Below, piece by piece: positions 49,942 through 59,179 of a stretch of 64,000 nt of DNA. The translations under genes and the position numbers were made by a program. Under the pieces are notes generated by a model. That model was given only the letters and a program-made list of their open reading frames with translations. It did not search any database and was not told the DNA's origin. The stretch spans positions 280,457 through 344,456 of the forward strand of contig NZ_FMVW01000004.1 of NCBI RefSeq assembly GCF_900102695.1. The letters are read 5' to 3'. Numbering within the stretch: position 1 is the first letter of the stretch; each line of letters starts with the position of its first letter. The DNA is from Afifella marina DSM 2698. GTDB taxonomy: Bacteria; Pseudomonadota; Alphaproteobacteria; Rhizobiales; Afifellaceae.

Positions 49942-52900
49942 AGCGGTACTCGAAGATCTTGCGAAAGATGCCCGGTGCGATCGCCGACATCAGATTCATC
50001 TTGAGAGATGGATTGCCGAGATTGCCGAAGAGCTTGAAGGTCACGCCGACCAGACCCTCGTTCTGACCACCGCCGAGGATCTGACCGAAGATCGGAATCG
50101 TACCCGCCATATTGTTGATACCGAAGGCCGGGATGAACGTGCCGCTCAGGGCGATCTTCTCATCGGTGAGGTTGATCGTCCCGCTTGCCGTCGCTCCGAG
50201 CATCGGCCCGCGCAGATAGGCCTCATCGATCGCGATGACGCCCTTATCCATGCGGAACGGGATGCGCAGCTTGGTGAAAGTCATATTGGACGTGTCGACC
50301 TCCTCGGTGATCTGCTCGCGCGCTCGCTGCGACCCCGGTTGATCGCGCTTGCGCGTCGCTGGCCGGACGGCTTCGGCGAGTGCGGCCTCCTCCACGACGC
50401 GGAAGTCCCGCAGCCAGGCTTCTCCGGAGGCGCTGTCGCCGCCCGGCGGCCCGCGCAGGACGAGGGTCAGGAGACCTTCGCGAACACGTGAATAGAGATC
50501 GACAAAGCCCAGAACCGCCCCGCCATCAGCAGCGTCCAGCACCTGCTCGCGCAGTCTCGCGTTCTCGGTGATGCGCCAATTGAAGGCGCCACCGGCGGCA
50601 TCCCCAAGCACACCTGAAAGGTTCAGCCCGTGGAGCCGACCGCCTGAGATCTGCGCAGAGCCCTTTATGCCGTAAGCCGTGACATCGTTTTCGCCCTTCA
50701 CCCGATCGAGCGCGACGTCGATACGTAACGGCATCATGCCGGCGCCTGCGCCCTTCTTACTGCTTTTCAGCGAACGGATGAGACCACGCGCGTCGAGCTG
50801 AGCCCCGCTCACGCTGATGCGCGCGTTGCCGCCCGAAACGTTTGCCTTCAACGCGAAATCATCACCCGGCCGCAGGGCCACATCGTGCAGGTCGAGACTG
50901 TCGAGCTTTCCGTCCGAGGTCAGCTTCAGTGAACCGGACGCGTGAAAGCCCTCGCCTTTCAGCGAAAGCCCCTCGACATCGCGGCCAGAGGCGCTCGTCT
51001 TCACCCGGAACTCAGCACTCGTAGCAACGCCCGCGCCCTTTTCCCACGAAATCGGAGGCAGCCGCACACGCGCTTTCGTCAGATCGAGATGGATGAGCTG
51101 CGTTCCGTCATCTTCGGCGGAAATCGACGCGATCACGGGTCCGGAAAGATAATCATCCAGATCGATGCCGAGGCGGTCTCGCGCCGCCTTGTCGAGAGTG
51201 AGAGCGACATCGGTATCGGACTCGCCGGCCTCCCCCCCCGTCATGTCGATATTCGCCTCGATCCCGTCGAGGCGCGCCTTGCCCGCGACCCGGTAGGCGT
51301 CCGGGACACCACTCAACGTCAGGTCAGCATCCGCGACAGAGTGGCCTTCTATCGCCGCCTTGCTCGAAAAACCGCGCAAGACGAGTTCGAACTTCGGCTC
51401 CACCGAGAGAAGTGACGCCTCTTTCTTCAAAGGCACCGCCGCAACGAGCGAAAGCTCCGCCTCGCCCGATAAATCGTCGGGCGAAATGCCCTTCGACGCC
51501 GCCACGTCCAGCGGACCGGTATTGGAAAGCGCGGCAAGCGCCGGCGCCGAACCGACGAGGCGCAGGGTGAGGTCGCCGACGGCGTCCTTGCCTCCGAGGT
51601 CGGGAATAACGAGCAATGACCCTCCGGCCGAGAGCGCCGGATAGTTCGGCACCGCGACGTCGGCCGAATCCAAAGCGATCGTCGCCGTCGCGTCGGCGAG
51701 CCTGACAGAGCCTTTCGCATTGACGAAGTCCGGCAGATCGGGAGCGGGCGTGAAACGCCCTGAGCGGAACGGCACGTCGCCGGACAAGCCGTATTTCGGT
51801 AGAACCTTATCCTTGCCCTCGGGACCGATATGATCCGGTGGCAGGGCAACCTGCAACTCGACCGGTCCGACAACGCCCTCTTTGAGATTGTCCTCAAGCC
51901 AATGGAGCACGCCGGGCGCCAGAAATCCGGGCCATAACGCCACGAAGAGCGAGCTCGGCATCTCGCTGATGGATACGGCGAGCGCAAGGCCCGGCGAGGC
52001 GCCGTCGGGATGCCAGCCGCCGACGACACTGATGTTGCCAGCAGGATTGGCGACCGAGAACCGGTCAATCGAGACGCTGCCGCGGGCGGGATCGAATGTG
52101 ACGTCGAATTCGCCGCGCACCTGTTCCCGCACCCCGCCTGGGGCGAAAACCACGCCGGAGGGCATTTGCGCACGCACCTCCACCGGCTCATCGACTTGGT
52201 TGAGATCGAGCGCCACAGCCAGCCCGAACAGGCCGGCAGAACTCGCCACATACGCCCGCTTGAAGAGTATCTCGTCGCCTTTGGGAGGCAGCGTAAAGGC
52301 AAAGCGCGCGTCGTTCAGATAGAAGGAACTGGAATCGTCGACGGTGACAAGCCCCGGCGTCAGCCCGATCTCACCCAAAAGCTGCACATCATCCACCCCC
52401 GCCTGAAAACGGGCATGAAGCTGCAGGCGACCGGCGTAGCTTTGCAGCGTCTCCGGGTTCGCCAGTGTCGGCACGATCGTCGCCAGCGGCAGGTCATCGA
52501 GATTGAGTTCCACGATGTCGGCGCCGCTCTCGCGCGTGCGTTCCACGGTCAGTGACCAGAATGCACCGGCCGCGGAAGCCTGAAGCCATAGCTTGCTGCG
52601 CGCCTCTCCCAGCGGCTGCCAGGTGAAGTCGGAAATCTGGCCGCTCAAAGGAGGCAGATCGGAACGCGGCAATTCGAGCTTGATGTTCTCGACCTCGAAA
52701 TCCTCAAATCCGAGTTCACGGAGAGTGACGTCGGCTTCCACGACGCCTTCCGCGAAAGAACGTGCGAACTGGCGGATCAATTCGGCCCGCGGCTGCGCCT
52801 CGGTCGCGCTTTCCGGCAATTGCAGGGAGACTTCCACCTGCGAAATTCGCACATGACGCGGCTTGATCCAGGTCTCGCGCCAGTCACGCAGCGATGAGGA

Positions 52901-53263
52901 AACGGCCATTGTCTTGGCCTTGATGTGCAAGGCCGGGCCGAAGCTGAAATCGACGTCTCCGGCCTCCAGCACGAGGCCACTGCCCGATTCCCAATAAGCA
53001 CGGATGCTGCCAAGCTCGACATGGGCCCCGGGCGGAACACGCTCCTGGAGGCTCGCCTCCAGGCGGTCTCGCATCCAGTTCGGGCCGAAGCCCTCTCCGC
53101 TCACGCTGTAAACGAGGCTGCCCGAGACCAAGACCAGCAGAGCGACGACCACAAGCAATGATAGAAAAGCGGCACGAAGGATCCGACGCATGGCACGACG
53201 TGTCACTCGTGGGGCGTTCTTCCCTGGCTTCTCGGTCGTTGACTTGGGTTTCTGCGACAGCAT
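49940..53263 (-). CDS. large AsmA-like / YhdP-type envelope protein
   Basis: Protein of 1107 aa with one N-terminal membrane helix (AAFLSLLVVVALLVLVSGSLVYSV) and a long, beta-rich periplasmic part. It resembles the DUF3971/AsmA-like proteins (YhdP, TamB superfamily) thought to bridge inner and outer membranes in phospholipid transport. The C-terminal region has AYLRGPMLGATASGTINLTDEKIALSGTFIPAFGINN (in part) and FKLFGNLGNPSLKMNLMSAIAPG, typical of these proteins. The ATG at 53263 is chosen for GGAAGA just upstream; the frame is open to 53371. It is divergent from bcp. Confidence 0.88.
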   Translation of the reverse strand: MLSQKPKSTTEKPGKNAPRVTRRAMRRILRAAFLSLLVVVALLVLVSGSLVYSVSGEGFGPNWMRDRLEASLQERVPPGAHVELGSIRAYWESGSGLVLEAGDVDFSFGPALHIKAKTMAVSSSLRDWRETWIKPRHVRISQVEVSLQLPESATEAQPRAELIRQFARSFAEGVVEADVTLRELGFEDFEVENIKLELPRSDLPPLSGQISDFTWQPLGEARSKLWLQASAAGAFWSLTVERTRESGADIVELNLDDLPLATIVPTLANPETLQSYAGRLQLHARFQAGVDDVQLLGEIGLTPGLVTVDDSSSFYLNDARFAFTLPPKGDEILFKRAYVASSAGLFGLAVALDLNQVDEPVEVRAQMPSGVVFAPGGVREQVRGEFDVTFDPARGSVSIDRFSVANPAGNISVVGGWHPDGASPGLALAVSISEMPSSLFVALWPGFLAPGVLHWLEDNLKEGVVGPVELQVALPPDHIGPEGKDKVLPKYGLSGDVPFRSGRFTPAPDLPDFVNAKGSVRLADATATIALDSADVAVPNYPALSAGGSLLVIPDLGGKDAVGDLTLRLVGSAPALAALSNTGPLDVAASKGISPDDLSGEAELSLVAAVPLKKEASLLSVEPKFELVLRGFSSKAAIEGHSVADADLTLSGVPDAYRVAGKARLDGIEANIDMTGGEAGESDTDVALTLDKAARDRLGIDLDDYLSGPVIASISAEDDGTQLIHLDLTKARVRLPPISWEKGAGVATSAEFRVKTSASGRDVEGLSLKGEGFHASGSLKLTSDGKLDSLDLHDVALRPGDDFALKANVSGGNARISVSGAQLDARGLIRSLKSSKKGAGAGMMPLRIDVALDRVKGENDVTAYGIKGSAQISGGRLHGLNLSGVLGDAAGGAFNWRITENARLREQVLDAADGGAVLGFVDLYSRVREGLLTLVLRGPPGGDSASGEAWLRDFRVVEEAALAEAVRPATRKRDQPGSQRAREQITEEVDTSNMTFTKLRIPFRMDKGVIAIDEAYLRGPMLGATASGTINLTDEKIALSGTFIPAFGINNMAGTIPIFGQILGGGQNEGLVGVTFKLFGNLGNPSLKMNLMSAIAPGIFRKIFEYR

Positions 53264-53388
53264 TTTCTTCCGAATCGAGTCTCGCTCTTCCCAAGATGGC
53301 TGCCAACGATAGACAACTTGGCGAGCGTAGGCACGAAATCGCACCCTAGAGTTCACCTGATTTCCAAACACGTCGAAAGGATGACGAG

Positions 53389-53865
53389 ATGGCGAAGGCC
53401 CCCGACATCGGCGACCCGGCCCCGGACTTCACTCTTCCAACCGATGGCGGTGGCGAATTCTCGCTCGCCGCGCATCGCGGAGAGCCGGTGGTTCTCTATT
53501 TTTACCCCAAGGACAACACGCCCGGTTGCACCAAAGAGGCGATCTCCTTCAGCTCCGAAATAGAAGCCTTCCGCTCCGCCGGCATTTCCGTGGTGGGAAT
53601 TTCACCCGATAGCGCGGCGAGCCACGACAAGTTCAAGACGAAGCACGATCTCTCCGTCACTCTCGTCGCCGATGAGGATACGAAGGTGTGCGAGGCCTAT
53701 GGCGTGTGGGCGGAAAAATCCATGTACGGTCGCCGCTATATGGGCGTCGAACGCTCCACCTTTCTGATCGATCGCGACGGTGTCATCGCCCGCGTCTGGC
53801 GCAAGGTGAAAGTCCCGGGCCATGTGAATGACGTTTTGGAAGCCGCGCGGATGATGGCGACCTGA
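53389..53865 (+). CDS. bcp: peroxiredoxin, Bcp/PrxQ type
   Basis: Thiol peroxidase of 158 aa. The peroxidatic Cys lies in FYPKDNTPGCTKEAISFS. The resolving Cys five residues later, present in E. coli Bcp, is replaced by Ile, so the enzyme is a 1-Cys type or uses the other Cys in KVCEAYGVW. The Arg/Tyr region YMGVERSTFLIDRDG is normal. It is divergent from the AsmA-like gene. Confidence 0.94.
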   Translation: MAKAPDIGDPAPDFTLPTDGGGEFSLAAHRGEPVVLYFYPKDNTPGCTKEAISFSSEIEAFRSAGISVVGISPDSAASHDKFKTKHDLSVTLVADEDTKVCEAYGVWAEKSMYGRRYMGVERSTFLIDRDGVIARVWRKVKVPGHVNDVLEAARMMAT

Positions 53866-53966
53866 GGGGGATCCCGAGAGCGTCAATCGCACTTAAGGAA
53901 ACGCGATATTAACCATGGGCTGCGAGGGTCTTTACCTCCTCTCAACCATACCGCGCCTTCGTGCTC

Positions 53967-55319
53967 ATGGTCCCCTTCTCAAGTTCTCAGCCTGCTTCCA
54001 AACGCCGAAAAGAACCGCCACGCGTCATCATCGCTCGGCGCGGGCGACTCACGTCCTATACGCTTCGGCCCTGGCTTTTCGGGTCGATCGCCAGCGTCTT
54101 TGTCTTGTTCGGCACCGGTTATATCGGCGGAACCGCTTACCTGTTTTATCGGGATGGCCTTCTCGATGCGGCCTCCGCACGCCAGGCGGAGCTGCAGCAT
54201 GTCTATGAAGACAGGATTGCGCGGCTTCGAGGCGAAATCGACAGGGTCACCAGCAAGCACCTCGTCGAAACGCAATCGATGGAAGAGCAGCTGGCGACGC
54301 TGCTCGACCGTCAGGAGGCGATCTTCCGCCGCCAGTCTCTCCTCGACGATGTGATGCAAAGGGCCGAAGCGGCCGGCATCAGCATCGCCGAAACACGCAT
54401 GACGACGCCGAGACCGCGGCCTGACGAACCGTTCAAGCAATTGGCGGCCGCACCAGGAAAGAGTGCGGATCCAGACGAAGGCCAGGCGCTCGGCTATGCC
54501 GAGGACGGCCCCTCGCGGGCGGACATCATCACCGGCAGCATCTTCGCTCACCCGGGCGAGGCGAAGGTCAAACCGGTAGCCGCCAAGACGAGCGGTCTTG
54601 AAAGCGAAAAGCTGCGTCCTCTCCTCAAATCGATGGATGGAGCCTTGCGTGACAGCTTCGCGACACAACTGGATGCCGCAGCGGTTCTCTCAGCCGCGTC
54701 TCACGCTGAAACGGTACGCCTTGAGACGACGCTGAACGATCTCGGTTTTTCCGATCTCGTTCCGAGGAAGAACGCCTCTGCCGGCGACGATGCCACAGGC
54801 GGACCTTTCGTGCCGGTCGACGATGATGCTGCGTTGCGCGGGCTCGCCTTCGTGGAAACCATCGACGGAATCGATTCCACTCTCGCCAATGTGCAGGATA
54901 TGCGCCGCAAGCTCGCGTCCCTGCCTCTCGGACGCCCCATCATCGCGCCACGCTCGTCCGGCTTCGGCTATCGCACGGACCCGTTTCTGAAGCGGCCGGC
55001 CCTGCATACGGGCATCGACTTTCGGGCTGTGAGTGGATCGCCGGTTCGCGCCACGGGTCCAGGCGAAGTCGTCGAGGCCGGATGGAACGGCGGTTACGGC
55101 AAGATGATCGAGATCCGCCACGCGCACGGCGTCAGCACGCGCTACGGGCATCTGTCGCGCATCGACGTGAAGGTCGGCGACAAGATCACCGCCGGCGAAG
55201 TCATCGGTCGTGTCGGCTCGACCGGACGCTCCACGGGCCCGCATCTTCACTACGAGACGAGGCGCGACGGACGGCCGGAAGACCCGACCCCGTTCTTGAA
55301 AACCAAACGCTTCGGCTAA
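53967..55319 (+). CDS. M23-family peptidoglycan endopeptidase
   Basis: Membrane-anchored LytM-type metallopeptidase of 450 aa. A basic cytoplasmic leader is followed by one helix (WLFGSIASVFVLFGTGYIGGTAYLFY), a coiled-coil-like region (ASARQAELQHVYEDRIARL onward), a linker, and a C-terminal LytM domain. Zinc ligands are in LHTGIDFR (HxxxD) and GPHLHYET (HxH). The motif VSTRYGHLS is typical. I chose the ATG at 53967; a GTG at 53961 is also in frame, and neither has a clear ribosome-binding site. Confidence 0.92.
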   Translation: MVPFSSSQPASKRRKEPPRVIIARRGRLTSYTLRPWLFGSIASVFVLFGTGYIGGTAYLFYRDGLLDAASARQAELQHVYEDRIARLRGEIDRVTSKHLVETQSMEEQLATLLDRQEAIFRRQSLLDDVMQRAEAAGISIAETRMTTPRPRPDEPFKQLAAAPGKSADPDEGQALGYAEDGPSRADIITGSIFAHPGEAKVKPVAAKTSGLESEKLRPLLKSMDGALRDSFATQLDAAAVLSAASHAETVRLETTLNDLGFSDLVPRKNASAGDDATGGPFVPVDDDAALRGLAFVETIDGIDSTLANVQDMRRKLASLPLGRPIIAPRSSGFGYRTDPFLKRPALHTGIDFRAVSGSPVRATGPGEVVEAGWNGGYGKMIEIRHAHGVSTRYGHLSRIDVKVGDKITAGEVIGRVGSTGRSTGPHLHYETRRDGRPEDPTPFLKTKRFG

Positions 55320-55389
55320 AGCACCGCGAAGTCCATCCCTCACCCGAACCTGCGTTTTCGAGAGGGATGGTCCGCGGACAGGAAGCGGC

Positions 55390-56515
55390 TTATTCGGCCG
55401 CTTCCTCGGTATTGTCGGTGCTGCCCACGCGCTGGGCGAGAGCCGCTTCCATGAAGCCATCCAGATCCCCGTCGAGAACCTCAGACGGCGTCGTGTGCTC
55501 CACGGATGTGCGCAGATCTTTGACCAGCTGGTACGGCTGCAGCACGTATGAGCGAATCTGATGCCCCCAGCCGATTTCGGATTTGGCTTCGTGGGCCTCC
55601 TGAATCGATTCCTCGCGCTTCTTCAGCTCCATCTCATAGAGCCTCGACTTCAACGCCTTCATGGCGTTGGCGCGGTTCTGGTGCTGCGACTTCTCCGATG
55701 ACGTCACCACGATGCCCGTCGGCAAGTGAGTGATACGCACAGCCGAATCGGTCGTGTTGACGTGCTGTCCGCCAGCACCCGAGGAACGGTAGGTGTCGAT
55801 ACGGATATCCTTGTCCTGGATCTCGATCTCGATGTTGTCGTCGACGACCGGATAGACCCAGACAGAGGAGAACGATGTGTGCCGGCGAGCCTGGCTGTCG
55901 AAGGGTGAAATCCGGACGAGACGGTGCACGCCCGATTCGGTCTTCAGCCAGCCATAGGCATTTTCGCCTTTGAGCAGGAGCGTAGCGGACTTGATGCCGG
56001 CTTCTTCGCCGTCGGTCTGAGCGATGAGCTCGACAGAGAACTTCCGGCGCTCGCCCCAGCGCGTATACATGCGCAGAAGCATCGAGGCCCAGTCCTGGCT
56101 CTCCGTGCCGCCCGCGCCAGCGTGGACTTCGAGATAGGCATCGCTCGCATCGGCTTCGCCAGAAAGCAGCGCTTCGACCTGCCGTCTCTGCACGTCCTTA
56201 TGCAGAGCCACGAGGGACTTTTCGGCCTCGGCGATGACGGTCTCGTCGTCTTCTTCCTCGGCAAGCTCTATCAGCTCGATGCTATCGGCGATGCTCGCTT
56301 CGATCTCTTGAACGCCGGAAATGGCCGTCTCCAGCCTTTGGCGCTCGCGCATCACCTTCTGGGCTTCCTGCGGATCATCCCAAAGGGTGGGGTCTTCGAC
56401 GCGTTCGTTCAGCTTGGCGAGACGTTTCTGAGAGACATCCCAGTCAAAGATGCCTCCTTATCAGGGTCAGCGCCTCCCTGATCTCGTCAACGAGGTTTTC
56501 GATTTCGGCGCGCAT
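55390..56515 (-). CDS. prfB: peptide chain release factor 2, made by programmed +1 frameshift
   Basis: Releases peptides at UGA and UAA codons, about 374 aa. The first frame begins at ATG 56515 ([19 protein letters not shown]) and reads to an in-frame TGA at 56446-56444; a +1 shift at CTT gives [19 protein letters not shown] and continues to 55390. The large frame alone (from 56355) would lack the N-terminus. Functional motifs: [16 protein letters not shown] (GGQ) and [13 protein letters not shown], where the usual SPF motif is intact. It lies downstream of mrcA on the same strand, a common arrangement. Confidence 0.95.
56443..56458 (-). promoter_or_regulatory. prfB programmed frameshift site
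   Basis: The minus strand reads AGGAGG CAT CTT TGA C: an internal Shine-Dalgarno (AGGAGG, 56458-56453), 3 nt, then the slippery CTT and the in-frame TGA. This has the same layout as the known prfB site (AGGGGG TAT CTT TGA C). It makes RF2 synthesis depend on RF2 level. Confidence 0.95.
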
Positions 56516-56601
56516 CTTGTCCTCATGCAAATGTACCGACGGCGGCGCCCCAGAGGAGCGCCGCCTGATGAAAGAGTGAGGCGTAACGCTTTTGCGTCGG
56601 C

Positions 56602-59031
56602 CTAGTAAAGGCCACCGGTCCCGGTGCTGATCGCTCTGTCGGCCTCGGGGGTCACGGTCAAAGGCTGACCGGATGAATCCTGATAGCCGATGATGGAGTA
56701 GCTGGAGGGAGGCGCTGTACCCGGCTTGAAGGCTTCCATGATGACCTTCTCCCCTTCCGCGCCGCTGGCGCGAAGACCGGTGCGGGCATCGATCGGGATG
56801 AGCTGGATGCCCGGCGGCACCTGGAAGGGCTTGGCAGGCTCATCGGCGAGAGCGACCTTCATGAAATCTGTGAAGATCGGCGCAGCAAGCACGCCGCCCG
56901 TCGAACCACGGCCCATCGGCTTCGGCTGGTCGTAGCCGATGAAGACACCGACGACGAGGTCGGGCGAGAAGCCGATGAACCAGGCATCCTTCTCCTCGTT
57001 CGTCGTTCCGGTCTTTCCGGCGATCGGCTTTCCGACAGCTTTGACGCGGCTACCGGTGCCCCGCTGGACGACGCCTTCCATCATCGAGGTGATCTGGTAG
57101 GCCGTCATGGGATCAAGGATCTGTTCGCGCTGGTCGATCAGCTCAGGCTCAGCCTGTCCGTGCCAGTCCTGCGCCTCACAGCCGATGCATTCGCGCTGAT
57201 CATGCTGATAGATGGTCTTGCCGTAACGGTCCTGAATCCGGTCGATCAGGGTGGCGTTGATCTTGCGCCCGCCATTGGCGATCGTGCCATAGGCGGTGAC
57301 AAGCCGCAGGACGGTCGTTTCGCCGGCACCCAGCGCCATCGGCAGGTAGGGCTTCAGGTCGTCATAGATGCCAAAGCGTTCCGCATATTCGGCGACCAAC
57401 GGCATGCCCATATCCTGCGCCAGGCGCACGGTCATGACGTTGCGGGAATGCTCAATGCCGATGCGCAGCGTCGAGGGGCCGTAATATTTGTTCGAGTAAT
57501 TCTGAGGCCGCCAGATCTTGTCGCCGGCCTTGATCTCGATCGGGGCATCCATGACCACGGAAGACGGCGTGTAGCCGTTGTCGAGAGCCGTCGCATAGAC
57601 GAACGGTTTGAAGGACGAGCCCGGCTGACGATAGGCCTGCGTCGCCCGATTGAACTTGCTCTGGTCGAAGGAGAAACCGCCCACGAGCGCGCGGACGCGG
57701 CCCGTATAGGGATCCATCGCAACCATGGCGCCCTGGATCTTCGGCGCCTGCCGGAGTTTGTAGACGCCTTTCTTGTCGGCATCCTCTTCCACGAAGATGA
57801 CATCGCCGGCACTCAACACATCGCTTGCGGATTTGACGCTGCGCTTCGCCCATTTCATGTTCGAGACAGGCAGGACGCCGGTTTCGCGCTCATCGGAAAG
57901 CTTGCCCGAGATGAGCCGCTTTGGCTTCAGACCGATATCGGCCTCGCCATCACCCGTCGCCAGCACGACGGCAAGATGCCATTCAGGAACGTCTGAGAGG
58001 CCGTCCACCTCACCCAGCTTCTTGCCCCAGTCGCCGGCGATATCGATGCGGTCGACCGGCCCACGGAAACCGCGCTTTTCGTCGAACGCGATCAGGCCTT
58101 TCTGGAGGGTCTTGCGGGCGAGCGCCTGAAGCTGCGGGTCGAGCGTGGTGCGCACCGACAACCCGCCCTCATAGAGCTTCTCGCTGCCGTACATATCGAT
58201 CAGACGACGACGCACCTCTTCGGCGAAATATTCCGAAGCGAAAAGGTACTGCCCGCGCGGGCGCGGATTGACGTCAAGCGGTTCGGCCTTGGCCTTCTGC
58301 GCGTCCTCCGCACGGATATAACCGTTCTCCAGCATCTGATCGATCACCCAATTGCGGCGATCGACGGCGCGCTGAGTGTCTCGGAACGGATTGTAGTTCT
58401 CGGGCGCTTTCGGCAGAGCGGCGAGATAGGCCGCCTCCGCGAGCGTCAGCTCATTTACGGATTTGTCGAAATAATTGAGCGACGCGGCTGCGATGCCATA
58501 CGAGCCGAGGCCGAGATAGATCTCGTTGAGATACAGCTCCAGGATGCGGTCCTTGGAATAGGCCTGCTCGATGCGCAGCGACAGGAGCGCTTCCTTGATC
58601 TTGCGCTCATAGGTGCGCTCGTTGGTGAGCAGAAAGTTCTTTGCCACCTGCTGGGTGATGGTGGAGGCACCCTGCAGTTTGCCAGAGCCGCTGTTGCGCA
58701 GATTGGAGACGATGGCGCGAAGGATACCCTCCACGTCGATCCCCGGGTGGTTGTAGAAATTCTTGTCCTCGGCAGACAGATAAGCCGCCTTGACCAGGTC
58801 CGGGACGGCCTGAATCGGCAGATAGAGCCGACGCTGGCGCGCATATTCGGCAACAAGCTGTCCGTCGTCAGCATGGATGCGCGTCATCACCGGCGGCTCG
58901 TATTTGGCGAGCACGTCGTAATCTGGAAGGTCCTGATTGTAGCGATGCAACAGGAAGCCGGCCACAGCCGCCACGCACAGCGCCAGAAGCGCGCCGATGC
59001 CGAACAAATAGCCGATTAATCGCAAGAACAT
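56602..59031 (-). CDS. mrcA: penicillin-binding protein 1A (bifunctional transglycosylase/transpeptidase)
   Basis: Class A PBP that polymerises and crosslinks peptidoglycan, 809 aa. N-terminal membrane helix (LIGYLFGIGALLALCVAAVAGFLL in part), then a GT51 domain with AAYLSAEDKNFYNHPGID, GASTITQQVAKNFLL and KEALLSLRIE; the transpeptidase domain has SxxK in GSSFKPFVYA, SxN in EHSRNVMTV and KTGT in AGKTGTTNEEKDAWF. It lies downstream of the amidase gene by 148 nt, and prfB follows. Confidence 0.97.
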   Translation of the reverse strand: MFLRLIGYLFGIGALLALCVAAVAGFLLHRYNQDLPDYDVLAKYEPPVMTRIHADDGQLVAEYARQRRLYLPIQAVPDLVKAAYLSAEDKNFYNHPGIDVEGILRAIVSNLRNSGSGKLQGASTITQQVAKNFLLTNERTYERKIKEALLSLRIEQAYSKDRILELYLNEIYLGLGSYGIAAASLNYFDKSVNELTLAEAAYLAALPKAPENYNPFRDTQRAVDRRNWVIDQMLENGYIRAEDAQKAKAEPLDVNPRPRGQYLFASEYFAEEVRRRLIDMYGSEKLYEGGLSVRTTLDPQLQALARKTLQKGLIAFDEKRGFRGPVDRIDIAGDWGKKLGEVDGLSDVPEWHLAVVLATGDGEADIGLKPKRLISGKLSDERETGVLPVSNMKWAKRSVKSASDVLSAGDVIFVEEDADKKGVYKLRQAPKIQGAMVAMDPYTGRVRALVGGFSFDQSKFNRATQAYRQPGSSFKPFVYATALDNGYTPSSVVMDAPIEIKAGDKIWRPQNYSNKYYGPSTLRIGIEHSRNVMTVRLAQDMGMPLVAEYAERFGIYDDLKPYLPMALGAGETTVLRLVTAYGTIANGGRKINATLIDRIQDRYGKTIYQHDQRECIGCEAQDWHGQAEPELIDQREQILDPMTAYQITSMMEGVVQRGTGSRVKAVGKPIAGKTGTTNEEKDAWFIGFSPDLVVGVFIGYDQPKPMGRGSTGGVLAAPIFTDFMKVALADEPAKPFQVPPGIQLIPIDARTGLRASGAEGEKVIMEAFKPGTAPPSSYSIIGYQDSSGQPLTVTPEADRAISTGTGGLY

Positions 59032-59179
59032 GAAGGGGCTGCCCCACCTATTCGGAAAAGCCGAGATTGCTTAGGATCGGCTTCATCCAGTTTTGTGATG
59101 AAACTGAGGCGGTTCCCGGCGGTACCGCCCCTACGCTGGCTCTGTCGCCAATAAGCCACACGCTTTCTCGTGATCTTCC

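Noticed and set aside
55333..55370. CCATCCCTC/GAGGGATGG inverted repeat between the M23 gene and prfB as a terminator
   Set aside because: The loop is 20 nt and neither strand has a T-run, so support is too weak.
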